This document shows, in pieces, positions 51,101 through 63,100 of a stretch of DNA of 64,000 bases (within the stretch, counting starts at the first letter, position 1; each line of letters begins with the position of its first letter). This stretch comes from Plotosus lineatus. Its lineage: Eukaryota > Chordata > Actinopteri > Siluriformes > Plotosidae. The position numbers and the translations under genes are program-made. The notes under the pieces are model-generated. The model searched no databases, was not told where the DNA came from, and was given only the letters and a program-made list of their open reading frames with translations. The DNA is taken from the NCBI GenBank assembly GCA_024760905.1, contig CM045746.1, positions 5,322,001 through 5,386,000 of the forward strand. The letters run 5' to 3'.

Positions 51101-54100
51101 AGCACAGCACAATATAAAAATTGTCTCACAATGTTAAAGAATTTTTTAATCTGGATCGTCTTCAAAATACAGTAGGCCCTCGACATTCGCGGGGGTTCGG
51201 TTCCAAGCCCTCCCGCGAATCAAGATAATCCGCGAGTTCTGTACCCGGAAGTAAAACCCCATGTATCACATCACATGTGCGAATGAGCAGCCTGTACTTA
51301 AGAACAAAGTCGTACTTCCAAAAAGATGTGTAGCAGGCACAGTAAGCAATAATGATGGCAGAGCCTAGCCTGTCCGTTAGCTTTCTCAATCTTGTTGTGT
51401 ATATTTGGCATCCTTACTATGTATCTATTACATGCGCTAAAATGTGCTTCTTAAACGCATTCTATAGACTGTCTTACTCATTAATTCAGTATTAATGTAG
51501 TAAAATGTAGTAATGATGAAGAAAATTTAATTTTTTTTACTGTGATATTGATTGATAATAAAATCTAAACATTATACAGCATACATATAAATACACCTTT
51601 ACATGCATTCTCAGAAACACATACAGCAGTGTAGTTTTCAAAAATGCCCACTAAAGGAACATATTGTATTGCATTAGGCATGAGATGACTGAATTCCGGT
51701 ATTAACTGCATTAAGTACGAGCAGCTCAGCCACGCCCCTCAGCCAGATCGAGTTCAAACCGAGTTTTAGAGTGAGAAAGTTAGAGGCATTACAAACCAAA
51801 GGGTGATGTGATGCGAGTGAATCCTCTGGTGCAGAGGTGAGCGTGCTTTTGTTTATTGGGAGTAAATGAGAATAGTGAATTCAGGTGTCTGCTACCGAGC
51901 AGCTCAGCCACGCCCCTCAGCCAAAGCGGAGAGGAAACAGTTTGAGGCACAGCGCCAAAATTAAGGTTCCCCAAAACACAGACCATAACAAAAAGGACAT
52001 AAAAGAACAAGAAATGTAATAAATTGGATAAATAAAACAAAATGAGAAACATGCTACACCACAATAAATAAAATATAACACACAAACATTTTAAACATTA
52101 CCTTAGGTCATGTACTGGAATCTTCTTCTTCTTCTTTTCCTTTCGGCTTTTCCCTTCAGGGGTCGCCACAGCGAATCATCTGCCTCCATCTCACCCTATC
52201 CTTTGCATCTTCTTCTCTTACACCAACGACCTTCATGTCCTCCTTTACCACATCCATGAATCGTCTCTTTGGTCTTCCTCTAGGCCTTTTGCCTGGTAGT
52301 TCCAGCCTCAGCATCCTATTACCAATATACTCACTATCCCTCCTCTGTACATGTCCAAACCATCTCAATCTAGCCTCTCTGACTTTGTCTCCAAAACGTC
52401 TTACATGTGCTGTCCCTCTGACGTACTCATTCCTAATCCTATCCATCCTCGTTACTCCCAAAGAGAACCTCAACATTTTCATCTCTGCTACCTCCAACTC
52501 TGCCTCCTGTCTTTTCCCCAGGGCCACTGTTTCTAACCCATACAGCATCGTTGGCCTCAACACCGTTTTGTACACTTTTCCTTTCATTTTTGCCGATACC
52601 CTCCTATCACACATCACACCGGACACTTTTCTCCAACCATTCCAACCTGCCTGCACACGCTTCTTGACCTCTTTTCCACACTCGCCATTGCTCTGGATTG
52701 TTGAGCCTAAGTACTTAAAATCCTCCACCTTTCTTATCTCTGCTCCCTGTAATCTCACCGTTCCTCTTTGGTCCTTGGCATTCATGCACATGTACTCTGT
52801 CTTACTGAGGCTAATCTTCATTCCCCTCCTTTCCAGGGCATACCTCCACCTCTCTAGATTTTCCTGCACTTGTTCTCTGCTCTCACTACAGATTACAATG
52901 TCATCTGCAAACATCATAGTCCATGGGGAATCTTGTCTAACCTCGTCTGTCAGCCTGTCCATCACCATAGCGAACAAGAAGGGGCTGAGAGCTGACCCTT
53001 GATGCAGTCCCACCTCCACCTTGAACTCTTCTGTCACACCGACAGCACACCTCACCACTGTCTTACATCTCTCATACATGTCCTGCACCACTCTAACATA
53101 CTTCTCTGCCACTCCAGACTTCCTCATGCAATACCACAGTTCTTCTCTCGGCACCCTGTCATATGCTTTCTCCAGATCCACAAAGGCACAATGCAGCTCC
53201 GTCTGACCTTCTCTGTACTTCTCCATTAACATCCTCAAGGCAAACACTGCATCTGTGGTGCTCTTTCTGGGCATGAAACCAAACTGTTGTTCACAAATGC
53301 TGACTTCTGCCCTTAGTCTAGCTTCCACTATTCTTTCCCATAACTTGATCGTATGGCTCATCAACTTTATCCCTCTGTAGTTGCCACAACTCTGCACGTC
53401 TCCCTTGTTCTTAAAAATGGGCACCATCACACTTCTCCTCCATTCCTCTGGCATCCTCTCACTCTCTAAGACCTTGTTAAATGTTCTTGTCAGAAAATCT
53501 ACTGCTACCTCTCCTAGACACTTCCATACCTCCACCGGTATGTCATCAGGACCAACTGCCTTTCCATTCTTCATCCTCTTCAATGCCCTCCTCACTTCAC
53601 CCTTACTAATCTTTGCTACTTCCTGGTCCTCAACAGTCACCTCTTCTACTCTTTTTCTCTCTCATTTTCCTCATTCATCAGCTCTTCAAAGTACTCTTTC
53701 CATCTTCCCAGCACACTTCTGTCATCAGTCAATACATTTCCCTCTCTGTCCTTTATCAATCTAACTTGCTGCACGTCCTTCCCATCTCTATTTCTCTGCT
53801 GTGCCAACCTGTATAAATCATTTTCTCCCTCCTTACTTTCCAGCCGAGCATACAAGTCATCAAACGCACTCTGTTTGGCCTTTGACACTGCTACCTTTGC
53901 CTTACGCTGTGTCTCCCTGTACTCCTGTTTACTCTCTTCGGTTTTCTCAATGTCCCACTTCTTCTTAGCTAATCTCTTCCTTTGTACACACTCCTGCACT
54001 TCCTCATTCCACCACCAAGTCTCCTTATCTACTTTTCTTCCAGATGACACACCAAATATTCTCCTACCTGTCTCTGATCACATTCACTGTAGTTGTCCAG

Positions 54101-57100
54101 TCATCTGGAAGCACTTCCTGACCACCCAAAGCCTGTTTCAACTCCTCCTTGAAGACAACCCGACACTCTTCCTTTTTCAACTTCCACCACTTTGTCTTCT
54201 GCTCTGCCTTTGCCTTCTTCACCTTCCTCACCATCAGCATCATCCTGCACACCACCATCCTATGCTGTTTGGCAACACTCTCACCCGCTACTACTTTGCA
54301 GTCACTGACTTCCTTTAAATTACATCGCCTGCACAAGATGTAGTCTACCTGTGTGCTCCTACCTCCGCTTTTATAAGTCACCCTATGCTCCTCTCTCTTC
54401 TGGAAGAAAGTATTCACCACAGCCATTTCCATCCTTTGCAAAATCTACCAACATCTGTCCTTCATGCGTTCCTGTCCTGGATACCAAACCTACCCATCAC
54501 TTCCTCGTCCCTCTGTTTCCTGCACCAACATGTCCATTGAAGTCTGCCCCAACGACCACTCTTTCACCTCTGGGGTACTCTGCATCACTTCATCTAACTC
54601 CCTCCAGAATCTCTCCTTCTCTTCTCGCTCACATCCTGTCTGTGGGGCATAAGCACTAACAACATTGACCATCACACCTTTAATTTCTAACTTGAGACTC
54701 ATCACTCTGTCTGACACTCTTTTCACTTCTAGAACATTCCTGGCAAACTCCTCCTTCAAGATGACTCCGACTCCATTTCTCTTCCCATCCACACCGTGAT
54801 AAAACAGCTTAAACCCTGCTCCTATGCTTCTAGCCTTGCGACCTTTCCACCTGGTCTCCTGAACACACAGTATGTCCACCTTCCTCCTCTGCATCATGTC
54901 AGCCAGCTCTCTACCTTTTCCTGTCATAGTTCCAATATTCAAAGTCCCTACTTTCAGTCCTAGACTCATGCCTTTCCTCTTCTCTCTCTGGCAACGGACA
55001 CGCCTCCCGCCTCTCCTTCTTCGACGTCTTCGACCAACAGTAGTCCAATTTCCATCAGCACCCTGTTGGTTGACGGCACTGATGGCGGTCGTTGTTAACC
55101 CGGGCCTCGACCGATCCGGTATGTCATTCTTTCTTGTGATTCGCATAGTTTATTTGGCATTTGTTTTACGCCGGATGCCCTTCCTGACGCAACCCTCTGC
55201 ATTTATCCGGGCTTGGGACCGGCGTGAGGGAGAGACACTGGTTTGTGCCCCCCCCTCACGGCTGCATTAGGTCATGTACTGGAATAATAATTGAAAAAGA
55301 CTTTATTAGTGGAGTGTTTTACAACAGTTTAGACAATTATTTCTCTTCAGGCACTTCAGAGGAAACTGTAATTTCTTCCGGAGAAAGTCATGTCATTACC
55401 ATTTTCTGGTGCTTAGCAGGAGTGACATGATAGAACTTAACTGGTAATTAAAACACACTAAAAAAAAGGGTTCATTGCCAACTTGTGCGCGAATTAGGAA
55501 AAAAGGGCATTACATCATCTCAACCAATCAGCAGGAAGGAGGACAGCCATTGGCTGAATTTGAATCACGTGCGAGCTGCTCGGCAGTCAGCGAATACTCA
55601 AACCGTGAGTGCAAAACCGCGAATACTCAAGGGCCTACTGTATAATGGAGTTTTCCTTGTCTGATCTCGTGCCATCCTGAATGGTTTCATGTAAAGCCAA
55701 ACTTTTTGTGTCATCCAGCTAACAAGCAAACAAAACAAACAAACAAACAAACAAATGGAAGGTTAAAAAATAATTTTCTTGGTCGAGGTAATAAATTAAT
55801 AAATCAAATACAGCAATGTGGTACTTAGTGAAGAACTGGGCTTCCAGGTAATTGTGAATCTGGCTCTTTTGTTTAAGCTTATTGTCGTTTCAGATTAAAT
55901 ATCGGATGGGTATTAATATCAGCTGATACTCAAGGTATTGTTGTCAGTGTTGTTATTGTAAAGGAAAAAAACACCAACCTCATACCAGCTTTATGTGCTT
56001 CTGTTAGCTTTTAGCTTTGCTCATGGTGTATAAATTTAGCGTAGGCACTCCATGAGGCGTGCCATGCACAAATGCAGCCATAAGGCGGGGGGGGGGCACT
56101 AACCAGTGTCTCTCCCCCTTATACCGGTCCCAAGCCCAGAGAAATGCAGAGGGTTGTGTCAGGAAGGGCATCCGACGTAAAACCAATGCCAAACTTTTAT
56201 GATGCAAATCAGAAGTATTACCCCCATACCGGATCGGTCGAGGCCCGGGTTAACAACGACAGCCATCAGTGCTGTCAATCAACAGGGTGCTGATGGAAAT
56301 TGGACTACTGTTGGTCGAAGAAGGACAGGCGGGAGGCGCGTCCGTAGGCAGAGAGAGAAGAGGAAAGGCATGAGTCTAGGACTGAGAGTGGGGACTTTGA
56401 ATGTTGGAACTATGCAAAGAAAAGGTAGAGAGCTGGCTGACATGATGCAGAGGAGGAATGTGGACATACTGTGTGTTCAGGAGACCAGGTGGAAAGGTAG
56501 CAAAGCTAAAAGCTTAGGAGCAGGGTTTAAGCTGTTTTATCATGGTGCAGATAGGAAGAGAAATGGAGTAGGAGTCATCTTGTAGGAGGGGTTTGTCAGG
56601 AATGTTCTAGAAGTGAAAATAGTGTCAAACAGAGTGATGAGTCTCAAGTTAGAAATTGAAAGTGTGGTGCTCAGTGTTGTTAGTGCTTATGCCCCACAGG
56701 CAGGATGTGAGCTAAAAGATAAGGAGAGATTCTGGAGTGAGTGATTCAGAGTACCCCCAGAGGTGAAAGAGTGGTCATTGGTGCAGACTTCAATGGACAT
56801 GTTGATGCAGGCAATAGAGGGGACGAGGAAGTGATAGGCAGGTTTGGTATCCAGGACAGGAACACAGAAGGACAGATGTTGATCAATTTTGCAAAAACGA
56901 TGGAAATGGCTGTGGTGAATACGTTCTACCAGCAGAAACAGGAGCATAGGGTGACTTATAAAAGCGGAGGTAGAAGCACACAGGTAGACTACATCTTATG
57001 TAGGCGATGTACTTTGAAGGAAGTCACTGACTGCAAAGTAGTAGTGGGTGAGAGTGTTGCCAAACAGCATAGGATGGTGGTATATAGGATGACGCTGATG

Positions 57101-60100
57101 GTGAGGAAGGTGAAAAAGGCAAAGGCAGAGCAGAAGACAAAGTGGTGGAAGTTGAAAAAGAGTGTCGTGTTGTCTTCAAAGAGGAGTTGAAACAGGCTTT
57201 GGGTGGCCAGGAAGTGCTTCCAAATGACTGGACAACCACAGCAAATGTGATCAGGGACACAGGTCGGAGAGTTCTTGGTGTGTCCTCTGGAAGGAAAGTA
57301 GATAAGGAGACTTGGTGGTGGAATGAGGAAGTGCAGGAGTGTGTACAAAGGAAGAGGTTAGCTAAGAAGAAGTGGGACATTGAGAGGACCGAAGAAAGTA
57401 AACAGGAGTACAGGGAGATACAGCGTAAGGCAAAAGTAGCAGTGGCTAAGGCCAAACAGATGGCGTATGATGACTTGTATGATAGGTTGGACAGTAAGAA
57501 GGGAGGAAAATGATCTATACAGGTTGGCAAAGCAAAGAGATAGAGATGGGAAGGATGTGCAGCAAGTTATATTGATAAAGGACAGAGAGGGAAATGTATT
57601 GACTAATGACAGAAGTGTGCTGGGAAGATGGAAAGAGTACTTTGAAGAGCTGATGAATGAGGAAAATGAGAGAGAAAAAGAGTAGAAGAGGTGACCATTG
57701 AGGAGCAGGATATAGCAAAGATCAGTAAGGGTGAAGGGCATTGAAGAGGATGAAGAATGGAAAGGCAGTTGGTCCTGATGATATACCTGTGGAGGTATGG
57801 AAGTGTCTAGGAGAGGAGGCAGTAGATTTTCTGACAAGAACATTCAACAAGGTCCTAGAGCGTGAGCAGATGCCGGAGGAGTGTAGTTAGAGTATGGTGC
57901 AGGACGTTTGAGAGATGTAAGCCAGTGGTGAGGTGTGCTGTCGGTGTGACTGACGAAATCAAGGTGGAGGTGGGACTGCATCAAGGGTCAGCTCTGATCC
58001 CCTTCTTGTTTGCTATGGTGATGGACAGGCTGACAGACGAGGTGAGACAAGAATCTCCATGGACTATGATGTCTGCAGATGACATTATGATCTGTAGTGA
58101 GAGCAGAGAAGAAGTGCAGGAAAATCTAGAGAGGTGGAGGTATGCCCTGGAAAGGAGGGGAATGAAGGTTAGCCTCAGAAAATCAGAATACATGTGTGTA
58201 AATGAGAAGGACCCAGGAGGAATGGTGATGTTACAGGGAACAGAGATAACAAAGGTGGAGGATTTTAAGCACTTAGGCTCAACAATCCAGAGCAATGGAG
58301 AGTGTGGAAAAGAGGTGAAGAAGCGTGTGCAGGCAGGCTGGAATGGTTGGAGAAAAGTGTCCGGTGTGGTGTGCGATAGGAGAGTGTCAACAAGAATGAA
58401 AGGAAAAGTGTACAAGACGGTGGTGAGGCCAGCAATGTTGTATGGCTTAGAAACAGTGGCGCTGAGGAAAAGGCAGGAGGCAGAGCTGGAGGTAGCGGAG
58501 ATGAAAATGTTGAGGTTCTCTCTGGGAGTAACGAGGATGGATAGGATCAGAAATGAGTATATCAGAGGGACAGCCCATGTAAGATGTTTTGGAGACAAAG
58601 TCAGAGAGGCTAGATTGAGATGGTTTGGACATGAACATAGGAGGGATAGTGAGTACATTGGCAGTAGGATGCTGAGGTTGGAACTACCAGGCAGAAGGCC
58701 TAGAGGAAGACATGAAGGTCATTGGCGTCAAAAAAGAAGATGCAGAGGACAGGGTGAGATGGAGGCGGATGATTTTCTGTGGCGACCCCTGAAGGGAGCA
58801 GCCGAAAGGAAAAGAAGAAGACTCCCAGACCAGATAGTGAAATGTTTGACCATACTATGTTCCATTTGTACCTTCTCCTAGTGAAAGTCAGTGGCAGCTC
58901 TAATTCAGTGGTAAAGCTCTTTGATTTCTTCTTGAGGGGGTCATGAGTTTAAACCTCTTATACTGCCATTGTGAAGCTCTTAACCCTAAACTACTCAAAT
59001 ATTTGTTCAGATAAATGTAAGTTGTGTTTCATTAGGATGGAATTGCTTAATCCTACTAGGGTTACAAGGAGGCTGGAGGCTAAATCAGCTGACTGGGCAA
59101 AGGTGGGATACACCCTGAACAGCTCAGCAGACCATTGCTGGGCCAACACGCGTGCGCACACACACACAAATGAACAACCATTCACATTCATACCTAGGGA
59201 CAACTTAGAGCATCCAGCTAGCCTAATGTGCATGTCCTTGGATTGTGCAAGGAAGCCGGATTGCATAGAGGAAACCTACACAAACATAGGGAGAGCATTC
59301 AAACGATACATAAAAACATCCTCCCCAAGCCTGGGACTTGAACTTAAGATCTACTTGCTCTGGGGTAGATGTGCTAACCACGACACCACCTTTCTGCTAA
59401 CAGTCACATGGATGCAGACAATTTTTTTACAGTTATTTTATATTATATTGTAACAAGCATGGTGAATTATAACCACAGTAAACATTCAGAAAAGGTCTTG
59501 AATATTATATCTAAAGTGAGGAGTGTATATGACGTTTCAAACTCTTTAATATGTTTGCGTAACATAATATAGTGCTGTTTAAATTATTTACAGTAATGAC
59601 TATAAGATGTTTAAGAATGTTAATATTGTTCTTTTTCATTTAGATGGTCGTTCGGTATCTTGCTGTATGAAATGGTAACATTAGGTGAGTTTGTTTCAAA
59701 AGTGAATAAACGTTTTTACTTCCAATTCATACTGACAATAAAAAAAAACAATGCTGGTTGTATAAAATGGAATCCACACAAGACGTGAATTGCCTTGCAC
59801 CTGTAGAAAGTTATGGCTGTCTAGGTAACCCTTTTACATGTGGTGAGCACTGGAAAGGTTAGTTGCCCACAGGAAAAACAATTACATGAGCAATATCTCA
59901 TTTGTACAATAATGAGTAGCTTATTATTATTATTATTATCATCATCATCATTCATTCATTAATTTATTTTCTGAACCGCTTAATCATGAATAATGTTGCA
60001 GGGAGACTGGTGCCTATCTCATCTGAATTTGGGCGAGGGCCGAGGACATCCTGGACAGCATGTCAGGCCATCACGCATTATTATAATTGATTATGATTAT

Positions 60101-63100
60101 TATTATTATTATCATCATCATCATCATCATCATCATCACATTGGGGAGTATGGAACAGAGACTCTCGTACATCATGAATCAGGAAGAGTTAAATGTAGGT
60201 AAATATAAACTTCCATGAAATGCTGACTTCATAAACAAAGACCCAAGCTTGGCGTTTCGGGTTATTATCGTCATAATCAGAATCAAAATCATAATACTTT
60301 ATTGATCCCGAATTATATTGTGTAAAAATCATTCATGCATTTTCTAAAACACTTAATCCTAAGGAGACTGGCGCCCATCATCGCTGACTCGGGACGAGGG
60401 CAAAATACATCCTACGCAGTTCACGAGGCCATCACAGAGTGTGTAAAAATGTAATTAGAAAATTATTTTTAAAAATTTGATGTTCAGTCATAAAATGCAC
60501 GGTAATAATGAACTGCCTTTCCATGTTGATGTGGTTGGAGTCATTGAACTTGGCATTTGACGTAATCAGTCAGTGTATTGCATGAAAGTTCAGCTCAGTT
60601 GAATTCTCTGCTCATCCACTTCGTGTCACTTGAGAAAATTTCACCTCCCATCAATCATTTCTCTGGCGTTCACTGACTTTATAGGGTTGCTTGTTGCTCA
60701 TCGCTTCCTGTATGGGTGCAGCAGTATATTAAGTTTAACTTGCCTTCATATTGAATTCATCACACATCATTTACCCATTAATCCACTGTTTAAAAATACA
60801 GTTTGGTAGAAATGCAGTGGTTTGATTCCCCATTTCTCCATCTGTTTGTTGTATGTAGGGGACCCTCCCTTCCCTGATGTAATGTCCAGTGAACTTCTGC
60901 AGTATTTACAGAGAGGAAAATACCTAAAGAGGCCAAACAACTGTTCTGATTCACTGTAAGTAAATACACAGGATATACATGGTATATTAAGGGTGTATAG
61001 GGATTCCTCACTTTCCGCAGTCAGTTGGGACCGAGATCCCCCCGCAACCCCTGAAAGTAGGATCAACTCCCTTGAGCGATGTATATGCACATGTACTGTA
61101 TATGTGTATATAATATAAATAAATACATATTCAACGCTATAAATGCTTATAATAACAATTAAACATTCAAAAATAATGCATAAGATGTAAATAAAATATA
61201 AATACACACACATACAGATTCACGCGTGATGCGCACCTCACATAAAAATGTAAGTAGTTTTGCTGGGGGGTTTTGGGTTGTTTTTTGTATTTTGTTTGTT
61301 TGTGGTTTTTTGCATAATTGGCCTTGTTTTTGTGGCATTTTCCTTAACTTTTCCCCCTATTCTTCCTTAATTTCTTTATTTTTTTAATACGATGAATATT
61401 TAAAAAAAAAACAAATAAACAAAAAAACCCCGATGCACTGAATTGCATGACATGATGCATGAATTGAAGCAGAAAGTAGCGAGGGATTCCATTTCAGAGA
61501 ATTTTGGTTGCAGTTTGGTTGTCTCTGATATGACAGAAGGAAATGTGCAAATTAAGGCCAGTTGAAAAAAAAAAAAAGTTGATTTGATCTGCGGCCTAAT
61601 CCACAGCACACTTTAACACAACTAAACATTACGAGAATGGAGGTCATGCCCACCCAGTCTCAAAATAGCTTTCAAGTTCCCAAGTGTTCCAACAGATGTG
61701 CTGCAAAAACCTATGGAATTATGTGTTTGATCAATGAAAGACAAAACACAGCCTTTACAAAGCCTAAAATCTATGTGGTTTAATAAACATTAAATGTTCA
61801 ATGAGTCTACACCTGAGATGTATTTCTAGGATACAAACAAAAGCATTAAGAAACAGTTCACAATGTCTCCAGTCTATCCTACAGTATTCTTAGTCTGATC
61901 TTTCCTGAACATGCACTAGGGAGACAGTTTCAGAAACTCCAACCCCACAATGCTTTTTGACTGCATCTTCCTATCAGTACAATTTACCAGGTAATGAGTT
62001 CCATAGGTGTTCAAGTCCAGAGCTCACTATCCTTATCCAGGGTGATCAGGTTGAGTCTCAGAGTTTCCGATCCCTTGCTTGAATAGGACTCTGTGTTTGG
62101 TTAGGTTCACCATGCTGAAAATACACTGTCTCCGGATGTGTCAGTGAGACCTGGGCACTCATAACCTCGTCAGTGGTTCACCTGAGGCTCTTTATTGGAT
62201 TTTTTTTTTAAACAAGGAACCACTGAATATCAGGAACACCCCACAACACCCCCATGTTGCCAGAAGTCATTCCAATATTTATATTTCCCCATTTTTCCTG
62301 CTGCTAACACATCACCGTCAAAATCCCTTACCTTGCATTAGACATTAAGTTAATTTATGGTGACAACAGCACAACACAAGTTGTAAACTGAATATTACCC
62401 TCCACCTGGTCTGTTCACTAGCTGCACTGTTTGCTATGATCTTTAGCAGCTTTTACAGGAAGGGAAACAAGCCAAGCGCTGCCTGTCATAAGTGCATGTC
62501 AAGACAGGATGCATATGCTAGATGAGACTTTATTGTGAACTCGCAACCCAAGAAAGGACAAAACCCAAATTTAAACAAATACATATGGCCTGCAGTTGGC
62601 TAATAACAGTAAACTATGCAAAACAAGCATGAGACAAAGAAAACACACAACCAAGAAAACCGAGGCCGATGCCGTGAAGGATGCTAAATGGTATAACGCC
62701 ACACACATCAGCAATGTATAGAGAAAGCTTGAATCCACTTCCATGACTGGGAATGCTTCCCACTCAGGGAAATGCAATTAGTCAGCAAATGATAAATGGC
62801 ATTGTGACAGTACTACAGCATCACAGACATGGATGAAGTCGCAAGTTCAGAGGTGGGCAAGTAACAGCACCTGCGGTGAAAATATTTCAAAAACCATTTA
62901 AAAACACTATTGTTTTTTGGTTTATACTGAAAGTCCCTGGTCTGAGATTTCACTAAAGTGACCTCACACTTGATGATATAATAATCTGATAACTGTTTGT
63001 TATTTGAATAAAATAATCCAGAGTTTTGTATGGATAAACTCTCTGCTGTTTTTTTTTAAATTTGATTATTTTTTTAGATACTCCATCATTAAAGCATGCT

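Larger units (their letters stand above)
51170..55640. mobile_element. pogo/Tigger-type MITE split by LINE copy 6
   Basis: Left end CAGTAGGCCCTCGACATTCGCGG and reversed right end CAGTAGGCCCTTGAGTATTCGCGG are terminal inverted repeats, flanked by TA at 51168-51169 and 55641-55642. Without the LINE and one copy of its target duplication the element is about 1.3 kb and has no transposase. GAGCAGCTCAGCCACGCCCC occurs twice inside (51719 and 51897). Relatives lie at 20484 and 36283. Confidence 0.88.

Noticed and set aside
52156..53640. 494-codon frame as a host gene (craniofacial development protein 2-like)
   Set aside because: It lies inside a LINE with target duplications, carries the RT palm box, and recurs seven times in the window.
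56071..58820. target-site duplication for LINE copy 7
   Set aside because: No matching flanking word could be paired at 56071 and 58820, so none is claimed.
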